Below are positions 34,801 through 47,580 of a stretch of 64,000 nucleotides of DNA, piece after piece. Within the stretch, counting starts at the first letter, position 1; every line of letters begins with the position of its first letter. The stretch is from Eleusine coracana subsp. coracana (taxonomy: Eukaryota; Streptophyta; Magnoliopsida; Poales; Poaceae), in assembly GCA_032690845.1 (NCBI GenBank), contig CM064434.1:6574108-6638107 (forward strand). Reading direction: 5' to 3'. Under the pieces are notes generated by a model that searched no databases, was not told where the DNA came from, and worked only from the letters and a program-made list of their open reading frames with translations. Position numbers and translations under genes: made by a program.

Positions 34801-35770
34801 AGCTAGAGGGGAAGTGAGCGGTGTGTTTTTACTCTTGGTTGGGCTCGGGAAGCAGTGGAAGGGATGGGCAGTGCATTGCGCTTGAGCTCTGCTCGGCAAT
34901 GGCGAAAGGGGAAAAGGAGGTGGGAAAAATGGAAGAGAGCGGAGTGCAGAGAGCGAGAGAGAGTGACTCCCGAGAGCTTGCGGGTTCGCAATCAAGTTGC
35001 GAAGAGATAAGAGTGAGTGGGGAGAGGCGGGAGCGAAGAGAGCGGCGGGAATTGAAGGTTTCCCGGTCGCGGCGATGGCGTGCAGAGGGGGAGAAGAGAG
35101 GGTTGGGCGAGCTCGCGGCCGAGGCAGAGGGATGGGACTGCACGGGGAGGTCAATCGGCACTGTCGCACATGGAGTCCCGAGGCGGGGTGAAAGCGGCCC
35201 GGGTGGTGCACCGGCGTCGGCAGAAGATCGGCCGAGAATCGGCTTCGCGCCAGTGAGGGAAGAAGAAAAGGAATTTTTACGCTGCACCCCCTGATCTTTC
35301 AAGATCCTCACAAAGAGGTCCCTGGTCAATGCTGGATTTTGGAAAATCAAAATAAAATAGCTAGGAGTTTCCAAAAATAGTGAAATTTGGTGGGTTGACT
35401 ACTTTAATAGTGGAGAACACTCTGGTGAATTTTATTTGTGTTTTCCATAAAAATATTTTTAGTATTTAATAATTGCCTCAAATAGGCACTTTAAGCATTA
35501 CTTAATTAATTGTGGCTTTTGCAATTTTAGGTAAAATACTCAATAAATTCATATAATTCTATTTTATTATTATCATTCTGATTATGAATTTACTTGTTAT
35601 ATGTTATATAGAAAATTTTTAAATTGCTTCATAATTTGGTTGCAGGGGATTTATTTTTCCTAGAGTAAATTCCAAATTTTTGGGAGGCTTCCCTATTTTC
35701 ATGCCATCCTCTCTCATATCCTTGTGCTCCTTATGCTTGTTAATTGGAATGGGACACCTGGGGTGTCACA
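31875..35770 (-). repeat. TEK2 3' LTR (3,896 bp)
   Basis: Reverse complement runs TGTGACACCCC to GGGCCGCCTCA. Same structure as the TEK1 LTRs, including the GC-rich island (34135-35280) and both hairpins. Confidence 0.95.
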
Positions 35771-35783
35771 GCCCTCCATCCTT
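35771..35783 (-). other. TEK2 polypurine tract
   Basis: On the minus strand AAGGATGGAGGGC, immediately before the 3' LTR; one substitution from TEK1. Confidence 0.8.
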
Positions 35784-35819
35784 AAAGAAATCTCGTCCCG
35801 AGATTATGGAAAAGGCAAA

Positions 35820-38800
35820 CTAGAGGGAAGTACAGTGGTCAAATATACCTGTATATGATGTCCAAAATTTCGGATAGTGAGTTCTCAGAAACTCTTCTGA
35901 TTCCCAAGTAGACTCGTCTTCTGAGTGATTACACCATTGAACTTTATAGAATTTGAGGGTTCTTTTACGAGTTATGCGCTCCTTCTCGTCGAGGATCCTT
36001 ATCGGTTGTTCGGAGTAGGTGAGGTCTGGCTGGAGCTGGTTATACTCTTCTAGAATTTTATCAATTAAGGGTTTGAGACATCGTTTCAACTGGAACACAT
36101 GGAAGGTGTGGTGTACTCCAGACAGGTTAGCGGGTAACTCGAGCTTGTAGGCAACGTTTCCTCATCTCTCCAGAATTTGGAATGGTCCAATATAACGGGG
36201 AGCTAACTTTCCTTTAATTCCAAACTGTTGGATACCTTTCATAGGGGACACTCGGAGATAGACGTAGTCACCCTTATTGAAGTACAGTGGTCTACGTCGT
36301 CTGTTTGCGTACTTCTCTTGTTGGCATTTGGCAGCCTTAAGGTTGGCTCGAATGACACGAACCTTCTCCTCGGCATCCTTTACGAGGTCAGGGCCAAATG
36401 TTACTCTTTCTCCCGATTCAGACCAATTCAATGGTGTCCTACAACTGCGACCATAGAGTGCTTCGAATGGTGACATCTTCACACTCTCCTGGTAACTGTT
36501 GTTATACGAAAACTTGGCATAGGGTAGATACTCATCCCAGTTACCGCCATACGTTAAAATGCAAGCTCTAAGCATATCTTCAAGAATTTGGTTGACACGC
36601 TCTGTTTGTCCATCGGTGGCGGCATGGTAAGCGGAACTTCGAATCAATCTTGTTCCTAATGATGCATGCAGTTGTTCCCAGAAACGAGCAACGAACTGCG
36701 AACCACGATCGGAAACGATGGTTTTTGGTACTCCATGAAGACATAGAATTCTTGCGATGTACAATTCCGCATACTGCTTTACCTTGTAAATGTTATTGAC
36801 TGGAAGAAGGTGGGCAGATTTGGTGAGTCTGTCCACAATGACCCAAATGGAGTCGTGCTTACGCGAAGTAAGAGGGAGGCCAACAATAAAATCCATGCTG
36901 ATATCCTCCCATTTCCAGGCGGGAATACAACATATCGAGCGACTTCTCGCTTCATTCTGGTCCACCAAAAATTCTTCTTCAGATCTTGGTACATTTTATT
37001 GCTACCCGGGTGAATGGAGTATTTGGAGTGATGCGCTTCATCCAAAATTTTCCGTCGAAGCTCAAAGTCCCTTGGTACTACTAAACGGTTATTGAACCAT
37101 AGGGTACCATCTGAGTCTTGCGTAAAGCATTTTGCCTTACCGTTCTTGATGTTTTGACGGATATGATTCATACCATCGTCGTTCTTCTGCGCAGCAATGA
37201 TTTCCTCACGAATGGTGGACTGTACACTAAGGTTGTTGATTATTATAGCCGGCAAAACGCGAATGCTAGGTTCTGAGATAGCTACTTGGTTGCTGCTGTC
37301 CTGAAATTCCAGCACCAAGTTATGGCAGTGTACCTTTCGACTTAGTGCATCGGCTACTACATTGGCCTTGCCTGGATGATAGTGAATCTCCAGGTTATAA
37401 TGCTTGATTAATTCTAGCCACCGACGTTGTCTCATGTTCAGATCGTTTTGAGTAAAGATATACTTTAAACTTTTATGATCTGTGTAGATGTGCACTAAGT
37501 TTCCAAGCAAATAATGCCTCTAGATTTTTAGTGCAAGTACCACTGCAGCTAGTTCCAAGTCGTGGGTTGGATAATGCTCTTCATGCTTCCGTAGCTGTCG
37601 AGATGCGTAAGCAATGACACGACCTTCCTGCATGAGCACGCATCCAAGTCCAGTCCCAGATGCATCACAATATACGTCAAACGGCTTGGTGATGTCTGGC
37701 TGAGCCAATACTGGGGCAGTGGTCAATAATTTCTTCAATGTCTGAAATGCTTCCTCACAATCATCATTCCAATCGAACTTCTTATCCTTTTTCAGCAGTT
37801 CTGTGATGGGTTTGGTTAGCCAAGAGAAATTCAGAATGAACCTACGATAGTATCCGGCTAGTCCGAGGAAACTGCGTACTTGATGAACGGTTCTCGGTGG
37901 CTTCCAATCCAACACATCTTGAACCTTGCTAGGATCTACAGAGATACCTTCCGTAGAAACTATGTGACCAAAAAATGGCACACGGTCCAACCAGAACTCG
38001 TACTTGCTGAATTTTGCGTATAGCTTGTGATCTCGAAGGCGTTGGAGAACGATGCGAAGATGTTCAGCGTGTTCTTCCTTGGATTTGGAATAGATGAGGA
38101 TGTCATCAATGAATACCACCCCGAATTTGTCCAGCTCCGGCATGAATACCGAATTCATGAAGTACATGAAATGGGCTGGGGCGTTTGTTAATCCGAAAGA
38201 CATTACTAGGTAGTCAAACAATCCATATCTCGTAGAGAAAGCGGTCTTGGGAATGTCTTCTGCCCTTATCTTTATCTGATGATACCCTGAGAGAAGGTCA
38301 ATTTTGGAAAAGACCTTGGCACCAACCAATTGATCGAAAAGAATATCGATACATGGCAGCGGGTATTTATTTTTGATGGTCACTTTGTTCAATGGCCGAT
38401 AATCAACTACCAGACGCAAAGATTTGTCCTTCCTCTTCACAAAGATAGCAGGGCAGCCCCAAGGTGAAGTACTTGGGCGAATGAGTCCCTTTTCCAATAG
38501 CTCATTCAACTGCTTTTTCAACTCAGCCAGCTCGTTCGGAGCCATTTTATACGGTCGACGGGATATTGGAGAAGTTCCTGGCTGAAGCTCTATCTTAAAT
38601 TCCACGTCCCGGTCAGGGGGAAGACCAGAGATATCTTCAGGAAACACATCGGGGAATTCACAGACAACAGGAATACTTTCTAGTGCTACTCCTTCCAAAT
38701 GGTAGGCAGCTAGCAGTTTCGATGAATCGGGGTTTAGCGAAAGTATGCTTCGGCCGTGCAAGGGAGAATTTAAGTACACAACACGGGGCTAGATATCTAG

Positions 38801-40267
38801 CATGGCTCTATGGGTTTTCATCCTGAACATACCCAAAATCAAATCAATTTCTTGGTGACTAAGCACGATGAAATTAGTGGGATAGATTTTCTGATTTATT
38901 TCTAGCGGAGCCTTGCATACTATTTGATTGGCACGGATTTGTCCCGCGGGGGAACGAACGGTGTAGTATTTTTCTATAGCCTTGGGTTGAAATTTAAGTC
39001 TTTGCACACATGCTTGGCTAATGAAATTATGAGTAGCACCAGAATCAAAAAGTGTAAGGACAGGCTGGCGATAGAGTGAGAGCGTACCGGTCAGCACAGT
39101 CTCGCCCTGAGGAATATCTTCAGCATTGGTGTGGTTCACTTGAGCACCACGAGACGGTGCATTCACATTTCTGCTCTGGTTCGGACGCTGGTTGACGTGG
39201 TTGTTGCGTCTAGGTGCGGTACAGTTCTTAGCAAAGTGGCCAGTGCGACCACAGTTGTAACATGGATAGTTGCCTCCACGGTCAGCACGCTGTGGGGCAC
39301 GAGCATTTGGATTCCCTTGCTGCTGATACGGTGCGCGATATTGATTGCTTTGCTGCTGGTATGGAACACGGGAAAGAAGGTTCTGCTGCTGTGGTGGTCT
39401 TGGGTAGTTCTGTGCATACGGGCGCTGGAATTGTTGCCGCAGGGGTGTCCTGTATCGCTGTCCGGTTGGTGAGGTGAATACCAGGCGATGCTTCGCCTGG
39501 GTGGTCTCAGAGGCACTAGCAGGGGCCTTCCTTTTGTGATCTTCTTCTTCCACTTGGCGCATAGCACCTTCCTGGACAATAGCAGCATTGACCAGGTCGT
39601 TGTAGGTGCCCGTCTGCTGCCAGGTCAGACGTTCCTTCAACTTGGCATTCATCCCTCGTAGGAATGCATACCTCTTCTTTTCCTCCGTATTGACATACTC
39701 ACTAGCATACTGGGCGAGGTGGTTGAAAGCTTCAGAATATTGGAGGACATTCCTCCCTCCTTGTTTCAGATCTGTAAACTCCTGCAACTTCCTCTGCATG
39801 AGGGCAGCTGGAATGAAATGGGCACGAAATGCTGTCTTGAACTCGTTCCACTCAAGACGGCGTTCAGCAGGCAGAGTAGCTTCATAATTTGCCCACCAGG
39901 CACTAGCAGAGCCCTGGAGTTGTTGGGCGGCGAACAGCACCTTCTGGTGCTCTGTGCAGTCCTGCAGACCGAACTTGGACTCGGTCTGACGCAGCCAATG
40001 ATCCGCGTCTAGAGGTTCCCTGGCACGCTCAAACGTCGGTGGATGGGTACCTAAAAAGTCCGAGTACGTGCACTGACGAGGCTGGTTATTGTTGCGGTTT
40101 CCCCCACGTCCTCCAAGGTTGGACGTATTCTCCACGAGTTGATGAAGCAATTCAGCTTCATTTTGCTGACAGTTGATCACTGTGGCGAGGATTTCTGCCA
40201 GTGAGGGCTGAGCATTAGCTCCCTGTTGAGAGCTCTCAGGGTCATCCTGATTCCGAGTACGCACCAT
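35820..40267 (-). pseudogene. TEK2 Gag-Pol polyprotein with chromodomain (stops and deletion)
   Basis: Starts MVRTRNQ at 40267 after ATTACAG|C. Gag and zinc knuckle (CYNCGRTGHFAKNC) are intact, as is the protease LFDSGATHNF. Lesions on the minus strand: GAG to TAG at 38789-38791 after the protease, TGG to TAG at 37520-37522 in RNase H, a 70-bp deletion at about 36928 that removes the CDTC half of the integrase zinc finger and shifts frame, and CGA to TGA at 36162-36164. RT FIDD, RNase H CDASGTGLG and the integrase core including DRGSQF and the TERVNQ Glu are retained. It ends with the same chromodomain-like segment as TEK1. Confidence 0.92.
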
Positions 40268-40559
40268 GCTGTAATTTACATAATTGCACATTAGTACTCT
40301 CTCAAATTAATCCATAGAAATCACATGTGCAAAAACATAAATTGCAAGGGGCACACACAAAAATTCCAAAGGTAATAACCATCCCCATTAATCCAATTTG
40401 GAGTACATGGTTGTCCGAAAGGCATCATCACATAGTTCTTTATGCCTGCGTCAACGTCTAGCTACGGCATTGCGGACACATTATGCAAGATTCATGATCC
40501 TTCATCCGAACTCAAGATACATATATTACATGGAAATAAGACCGGAGGTAGCAAGTCGT

Positions 40560-41405
40560 CTAATCCTGGTCTAAATCTTCTGGCTCTGCGGGCTCTTCGG
40601 GTTCTAGCATTTCCACATCATTCATTTCGGCGGGTGCCATCTCTACGTCCTCTTGTTCTCCATACTCCAAGGTGAGCTCATCCCAATTCCCTTCAAAAGG
40701 AAGATGGGCGGCTTTGAACGCATAAAATTCATCTTGCACCTCGATCATGTCCTGCTCAAAACGTTCGGCATCCAACAAGGCTTGATCACGCTCTTCTATA
40801 ATCATGTCCATCTCCTCATTCGTTGCTTCGATTTGTTGGTTTAGTTCTGAAATCTCCACATCCTTAGCTCGCTTTTCTGCTTCCGAATACCGGAGGGCAG
40901 ACTGATACTTGTCCAGTAGTCGGCACAAGTCGGTGCATAAAGCGAATGTGGAAAGGCCATAATACTCTATCATGGGCAGCATGGGGTCATGATGGCGGTG
41001 GTTTGGATCAAAGATGAAGTCCACACGCCTAATCCACTCAAAATCCGTCACATCGTTGATGGGCAGCAAGGCGACGGGTGTTCCAGCAACATCATGCTTG
41101 CGGTCTTCACAGAATTGTGTGAGTGCTTTGAAAGCAGCAATATTCCAAGTGGTGGGTAAATCGGTCCTGGAGACGCTAATAGTCCAAGACTCCCATGCCG
41201 GAGTAAATGAATAATTGGTGGGAACTGCCACATGAACGACACAGGAGGTAACTCCGTACTCCTGATATTCCTTGCCAACATAAGTGGGAGGAGTGTGATA
41301 TCCGAACCCCTGGAGAATTCTCCAGAACAGGTGAACCATTCCGGTGAACTCCAGACCGTCGGTGATCTCCCAATCCGGTGGGGCTTGTTCATGGTTTTCA
41401 GCCAT
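40560..41405 (-). CDS. TEK2 extra ORF2 (coiled-coil, acidic tail), intact
   Basis: 281 aa, the same length as in TEK1 and collinear, with scattered substitutions such as PPTYVGKEYQEYGV and IEATNEEMDMI. N-terminal domain to about residue 150, coiled coil about 165-235, acidic DVEM-rich tail. The ATG at 41405 follows CTTCCTTGTAG without a gap. It is paralogous to ORF1 just upstream on this strand. Function unknown. Confidence 0.87.
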   Translation of the reverse strand: MAENHEQAPPDWEITDGLEFTGMVHLFWRILQGFGYHTPPTYVGKEYQEYGVTSCVVHVAVPTNYSFTPAWESWTISVSRTDLPTTWNIAAFKALTQFCEDRKHDVAGTPVALLPINDVTDFEWIRRVDFIFDPNHRHHDPMLPMIEYYGLSTFALCTDLCRLLDKYQSALRYSEAEKRAKDVEISELNQQIEATNEEMDMIIEERDQALLDAERFEQDMIEVQDEFYAFKAAHLPFEGNWDELTLEYGEQEDVEMAPAEMNDVEMLEPEEPAEPEDLDQD

Positions 41406-41660
41406 CTACAAGGAAGGTACTTTGATTGAGTCAAACGTATCTTATTAAGCCTTGATTGTAATAAGATAGCAAAAAGGGTATGACTGATTCATAACGTGAG
41501 TCAACATAACCTTAAGTACATGGACTCAAAATATGTGACCATCGAGCTACAAAAGCATATCACCTAGTGATCCCAAAATACAACAATCTCGCGTGGATCA
41601 ACAAAAGCTACCAACCCACCTAGTCCTACCTACACGTCCTAGTCCGATCTACCACGATCA

Positions 41661-42539
41661 CTAAGCCCTGTCTCCATCTGGTGCCTCGTAGTCCATATCA
41701 GACTCCTCGTCCATATCCTCCTGCGGCTCCTCCTCCTCTGGTGCTACCTGAGGTGCTAGAGCCGCCTCTAGCTGCTCCTGCAGGCCCTGGTTCTCGTGAG
41801 CCAGGGTCTCCAAGTCCTCTCCCATAAGCTCCATCTCGTGCTGTGCAGTCGTCAACTGATGCTGTAGGTGCTCGTTGTGGTTAGCACGCTGCTGCATAAT
41901 CGTGCCACGTCTATCGACCTCCTGCGCGAGAGTGTCGCGCTGTCCAGTGACCTCAGAAACGCGGGTCTCACTTGCCTCAAGAGCAGCGGTCAACCGCTGA
42001 ATCTCACTCTGTTGTGTGTCCACCTGTGTCTGCAGGTCATTCCTCTGTGTCCAGACCTGCTCAGTGTCAGCCAGTAGGATCCTGCTGTGGCTGCTAGCCT
42101 CCTCATCCAAGTTGAGGAGGTACTCGAAGTATTGGGACACACGGTGGTACCCCGCGTGATACGTCGAGTAGTCATTGCGGGCGATGCGCCTCATGCGCCT
42201 CTGCCAGACTGGGTTGGCCTGGTGCCAGATCGGGATCATCTCAAACGGAGTCCCAGAGAGCGCTGCCGTGTGGCACCCGCAGAAGTGGGTGAGAGCCCTG
42301 TGGGCGACTCTCTCTATCCCTGCCATGTCGAGGTTGCGCGGGTGAGTGGGCACGCTGATGTGCACCTCTGCAAGAGTCACACCGTGGCGGTGGACCTCAC
42401 GGCCCTTGTAGGAGTGCGGCTCATCGTAGCCCAGCAAGCGGAGCAAATCCCATAAAAGTGTAGGAAAACCACGGTGGTGGAGACCGGTGGTGTAGCGCCA
42501 CCCGTCGTGCGTAAACTCCTCGAAATCGTGATCTTCCAT
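41661..42539 (-). CDS. TEK2 extra ORF1 (coiled-coil, acidic tail), intact
   Basis: 292 aa from the ATG at 42539, which directly follows GTTGTCGTTCCAG. Lacks the 13-residue insertion of TEK1 and has Gln where TEK1 has its premature TAG. N-terminal domain (WDLLRLLGYDEP, ALTHFCGC, GTPFEMIPI), then a coiled coil of roughly 110 residues (QRNDLQTQVDTQQSEIQRL and following), then EEEEPQEDMDEESDMDY. The frame remains open to 42632 upstream, but the AG-ATG junction favours the inner start. Function unknown. Confidence 0.85.
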   Translation of the reverse strand: MEDHDFEEFTHDGWRYTTGLHHRGFPTLLWDLLRLLGYDEPHSYKGREVHRHGVTLAEVHISVPTHPRNLDMAGIERVAHRALTHFCGCHTAALSGTPFEMIPIWHQANPVWQRRMRRIARNDYSTYHAGYHRVSQYFEYLLNLDEEASSHSRILLADTEQVWTQRNDLQTQVDTQQSEIQRLTAALEASETRVSEVTGQRDTLAQEVDRRGTIMQQRANHNEHLQHQLTTAQHEMELMGEDLETLAHENQGLQEQLEAALAPQVAPEEEEPQEDMDEESDMDYEAPDGDRA

Positions 42540-43436
42540 CTGGAACGACAACCCAGTGGTGAGTATAGTGTTCCACAACGAGGATTGCATATCATATAAA
42601 GTGATGTAACCTTTTCCAGTCTCAAGAGGCAATAATACGGTAACGGTTTTATTGCAGTTTTGTCTTTAACTGTCCAGCTGTCAGCGAGCTAATAGGTTCC
42701 ACTTGTTCTCTATTTCGGGGGTCGTTACTGTTATCCTAAAATTAAATTTCGATTTCTGGTGGTAGAGGGTGTTGAGATCTTTCTGAGAAGCGTTTATATG
42801 CCTTATTTGGTTATGTATCTTATTAGCTATGAAATTTTGAAGTTGACGATTAAAACAGGACAGGTTCTTGTTATCTTGACCATTGGAAATTTTTATTCGG
42901 AGGTGGGTGGACAAGAAGAGAACCATATTTTAGTTGAGTTACATAAGGAATGCATGATGCAAGGAGTTGTACTTTTTTTTTAACCTATCGTTCCTCACAA
43001 CTCAACACATGAATTGCCGATACTTAGCGGCACGGATATTTGGTGACGACCCGCACTCATTACGTAAGTCAAGCTAAAAGTTGTACTAACGGTGTTAGTG
43101 TACCTGCAGAAGATCCATTGCAGAAACAATACATCAAATTCAAAAGAAACTATAAAAAGAAGCACATTTCTACTAGTAACGATCCATGAAAAAGGATCGC
43201 CCCGTGATAAGTCACGAGCCAACAGTGTCTCGTATCCGTCTGCGAGCACAGACACCGATATCACGCGTGTCGGTTAAGCACGCACGTACCTTCGTTTGAA
43301 GAAGCCGTAGATACATTATTTAAACAACCATAACCCATGTTAGCTTTGTCACCACCCTAATATCTATATGGGCAATACTAACGTATCCTCACCCATAAAC
43401 ATCATAGTTTTTGAAAATACGATTTATTTTTTGCAT
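42540..43436 (-). promoter_or_regulatory. TEK2 leader with conserved splice donor, primer site lost
   Basis: Collinear with TEK1 4708-5605. The CGAAG|GTACGTGC donor is retained (about 43284-43297 on the minus strand). The upstream end joins directly to LTR sequence at 43437. No ORF. Confidence 0.6.
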
Positions 43437-46400
43437 TAGTGATGATCCCTGCCCGGAGAATCATCACCCTAGCAGCACACACATCACTGCGGCGGCGAGT
43501 CGGACTCCCAGTGGGCAGTCCAACCCTCGGGGACTTGCACGTCCCAAGGCATCACATTCTCAGGCAAATCAATCTCTTCATGACCTGTAAACAACGATGG
43601 CACAAAGCCTGAGTACTAATTACTCAGCAAGACTTACCCGTCGAAAGACCTAGACATGCAAGGCTCTAACAGGGTAGCTTGTTTGAAAGGGACTCGCACT
43701 AAGCAGCCTATTAGATCTATCGAGTTTTATTGAGTCATGTTAATTGGGTGAAGCAGAATGTAACTTTAGTGGAACTATATAGGATAATAAGGCCAATACA
43801 GGGTAACGGCAGTACAAGAGTATCAGTAGAAGAAATCAACATAAGGGGCAATAATCAACTTTCATGATGCAACTACGTGACGAAGCGGCAATAATCAACT
43901 TTCAGTGACCAAGCGGTACTCTTTACTGCGAGCGACAGCAATTGCAATCGATTTTACACCAGCTGGGGATAACCCGAAATATACGACACATACGCACCAA
44001 TTAAGGTCGTATATGGCAACCTTTCACAAGGACGAAAAACAACTTGGTCCGGGTCCAGTCTCAGCGAGTGGGCATGCCGTTCTGCCAACAGTACTTCGTG
44101 GTATGAACCGCCCACTCCAGCAGCAGAAGGGTCAACGACCACTGTACTGGGTATCGTCCTCATTGCCGCGTCAATGCTACATCTGTTTACTAGTTCCCAT
44201 GGACTAGCATATATTTGGTACTGTTCAATACTTGACCAAGGGGCCGACCACGGACGGGTCCTAGTTTCGACAAGGCAGGACTACCGCAGTCAACACCCAT
44301 GTATTGCTGCAAACCTACACATGCATCTTCCCTGCCCGATCATAACAGTAAAATAAGCTTCTTTTAGGTTCCCGTTCCAGTGGTCAAGTTCACTTCTTAA
44401 TGATAATGTCTACCGAGACTATTAGTCACTAAGCGTAGCGACACAGTACCGTTTCTATCACAGTTCTAATGATAAGCAGGGGTCATTTGGGGGTCATGCA
44501 AGGTGGATTTCCAATCAACTCCTATGACCTAATGCATCAGACAATCAAATACGTAGCAGTGACATCAACTAGCAAATTTTATAAATGGGCAAATGCAAAC
44601 TAGGGCTTGCCTGGATCGATGTTGGTGTTAGAAACTACAACGTCTTGCTCTTGGGGTTCAAGATCCTTCTGCAGATCTTCTTGTTCCTGCTCCGGGTTGT
44701 TGTCGCCTATATTGTAGAATTGAATTGTCGGTATTACCAAAATACCATAGAATGCAAGGATATGATGTACAATGTTTTAATGTTTATTAACATTATTATT
44801 ATTATGTTCTCGAAGCCATATGCTTCGAAGAAACCAATTAGAGTTTCATCATTTTATGTGTGTTAATCATTTATTTAGGGTTGTTACAGTCCTTCAAAAT
44901 AATTAAGTGATTACAATAGTAACCAATTGATTCTGATGTTGTATGATTTAACATGATCAGGGACATAAGTGAATTGTATTTTTATTAATTTACAGCCCCT
45001 GGATATAATTACTTTAATTACTAGCATTTATTAAAGTAAAATAGTGGTATGAGCAATTAATTTAATTTAATTAAGTAAACTTAGGTTTCTGGACTTATGT
45101 TATTTACTAGGCACAGAGGCTTGTGTGAGAGATTTTTGTGCCAAGTGTCATGGGCTAATTAATTATAAAATAATTACTAGAATTAATTTAAGTAAACACA
45201 GTAAATAAATTCCAGAGCCAAAAATAATCCATATTTTATCAAACCAAAATTTGTGGGGGTAGATAATCATGTGTTTATTGAGCATGCCAAAAATCAGGAT
45301 TAAATTTTATTCCTAGAATTGGTAGTGAATTAACTAGTGTTTAAGCAATTAAATGAATTAATAAAAATACATGTACAGAGACTATGATTTATTATTTTAC
45401 TAAAATAGAGTTCTCTATGATGAATCCAGCAAAATTGGTTTGGGTTGATTTGGGTTCAAAATCGATTTACTATGAATTTTTGAAGTTTTAATGGTTTTCT
45501 GGAATTTTTCTACTCTGGGAAAGGCCACGCAGGCAACACCTCAGCGCCACGTCGGTGCCAGATGGACGACCAGTAGGCTCGTCGGAGCGGGGCGGCGCGC
45601 GGCCGGAGGGCTCGCTGCCGGCGGCTACGCGCAGGAAAATCTCGCCGCGGTTAAGGGAAAATGGAGCGTGCATTACGGCGTGGGAAGCGGAAGGGTTTGC
45701 GAGGAGTGGTTCTCACCGAAAGTTGGTCGGCGACATGAGGTGGAGGAACCCTGATCTTCGGCGGCGTAGCGTTTCTGGTAGGAGACAGCTAATCGGTCGC
45801 CGTCTTCGCGTAGAGCACCAGCAGAAGACGGAGAACACCAGCGTCGAGGATGTCGTCGTGGACTCGGGCCGGAACTAGTAGCTCGTCGGTGAGGCGGCTT
45901 CGATGAGCGGTGGTGACGGTCGAGTCCGGGGAAAAACCGAAGTGTCATCGACTCCAGTGATGGAAACCAAGGGAAAATGGGTCAAGGAAAACGTCGAGGA
46001 TTGTGCGCAAACGGTAGAGGAGGAAAATGGGATTGGTGCTCACCGGAAGCGGCTAATTTCGATTGATGACAGAGGAGGCCACCAGAACTGTGCGCCTCGG
46101 TTTTTCTTCAAATTGATCGAGCACACACGGGGAGTCGTCGAGGAGATGGCCTGAGAAGCTAGAGGGGAAGTGAGCGGTGTGTTTTTACTCTTGGTTGGGC
46201 TCGGGAAGCAGTGGAAGGGCTGGGCAGTGCATTGCGCTTGAGCTCTGCTTGGCAATGGCGAAAGGGGAAAAGGAGGTGGGAAAAATGGAAGAGAGCGGAG
46301 TGCAGAGAGCGAGAGAGAGTGACTCCCGAGAGCTTGCGGGTTCGCTATCAAGTTGCGAAGAGATAAGAGTGAGTGGGGAGAGGTGGGAGCGAAGAGAGCG

Positions 46401-47126
46401 GCGGGAATTGAAGGTTTCCCGGTCGCGGCGATGGCGTGCAGAGGGGGAGAAGAGAGGGTTGGGCGAGCTCGCGGCCGAGGCAGAGGGATGGGACTGCACG
46501 GGGAGGTCAATCGGCACTGTCGCACATGGAGTCCCGAGGCGGGGTGAAAGCGGCCCGGGCGGTGCGCCGGCGTCGGCAGAAGATCGGCCGAGAATCGGCT
46601 TCGCGCCAGTGAGGGAAGAAGAAAAGGAATTTTTACGCTGCACCCCCTAATCTTTCAAGATCCTCACAAAGAGGTCCCTGGTCAATGCTGGATTTTGGAA
46701 AATCAAAATAAAATAGCTAGGAGTTTCCAAAAATAGTGAAATTTGGTGGGTTGACTACTTTAATAGTGGAGAACACTCTGGTGAATTTTATTTGTGTTTT
46801 CCATAAAAATATTTTTAGTATTTAATAATTGCCTCAAATAGGCACTTTAAGCATTACTTAATTAATTGTGGCTTTTGCAATTTTAGGTAAAATACTCAAT
46901 AAATTCATATAATTCTATTTTATTATTATCATTCTGATTATGAATTTACTTGTTATATGTTATATAGAAAATTTTTAAATTGCTTCATAATTTGATTGCA
47001 GGGTTTTTATTTTTCCTAGAATAAATTCCAAATTTTTGGGAGGCTTCCCTATTTTCATGCCATCCTCTCTCATATCCTTGTGCTCCTTATGCTTGTTAAT
47101 TGGAATGGGACACCTGGGGTGTCACA
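43437..47126 (-). repeat. TEK2 5' LTR, 3' end deleted (3,690 bp)
   Basis: Starts TGTGACACCCC at 47126 (minus strand) and stops at TCATCACTA, the point corresponding to TEK1 4479. The last 201 bp of the LTR are missing. GC-rich island at about 45520-46640. Confidence 0.92.
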
Positions 47127-47131
47127 GCAAG
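47127..47131. repeat. Target site duplication GCAAG, right copy (TEK2)
   Basis: Identical to 31870-31874; the ATH-E1 downstream ORF resumes in frame here. Confidence 0.93.
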
Positions 47132-47580
47132 CTCCCGTGCAGTGTGCATGACACAATGTTTCAGGGGATAGGCCAGGGACAAGACCACCTTGAACAGGTG
47201 CTTCAGGAACCTCACAATACCATTGGGAGCAACCACAAGTCCCCGGATTTACTAGCTCATCACACTACACTAGTTCACCCCATGAAGAATATGAACCGTA
47301 CAATCCTTATGGGACGGGGAGTTACCACCAACCTCATGGAGGCATAGGCACTTCTCGTTCCGCCCGATTCACATCGTACAACTTTTCGGAGTTGGAAGAA
47401 GACATGCAATACATGGCTGCCAATGCTTATGAAACCAATGAACGAACTCAAGAAATACAGGCAGCCATAAGGGATGGACAAGAATGGCAGCAACAAATGT
47501 CGGAACAACTTCAGACACACCTCTCCATGATGGACCAACTATTCGGCCACTTCAACATCGAGTATCAACCGCCACAGTGA

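Larger units (their letters stand above)
31875..47126 (-). mobile_element. TEK2: Tekay/Del-type element, minus strand, primer site deleted
   Basis: 15,252 bp of the same family as TEK1 in the opposite orientation, with flanking GCAAG duplications. Order from 47126 downward: 5' LTR lacking its last part, leader, ORF1, ORF2, Gag-Pol-chromodomain, polypurine tract, full 3' LTR. A deletion of about 228 bp relative to TEK1 removed the 5' LTR end and the whole primer site. ORF1 and ORF2 are intact; the polyprotein has three stops and a 70-bp deletion. Confidence 0.95.
30797..47580 (+). pseudogene. ATH-E1 downstream ORF (Athila ORF1-like), split by TEK2
   Basis: Starts MANIWRGLYIKFSSNNG. It runs 30797-31874, is interrupted by TEK2, and resumes in phase at 47132 to TGA at 47578-47580, 508 codons after removal of TEK2 and one duplication copy. 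Two in-frame TGAs follow soon after 47132. The region FTPQGLWAKI, NPSLCRIHRFITHYL, RGDVRSVNS, DKAYLFALTKKI, LINHW resembles the Athila ORF1 family of plant retroelement proteins of unknown function. The C-terminal part is Gln-rich with a short coiled coil (ETNERTQEIQAAIRDGQEW). E2 has the same start. It lies where autonomous Athila elements have pol and a further ORF. No membrane segment is evident, so an envelope role is unsupported. Confidence 0.75.

Noticed and set aside
47036..47347. ORF spanning the TEK2 LTR end into ATH-E1
   Set aside because: It crosses the insertion junction in a different frame from the real downstream ORF and is accidental.
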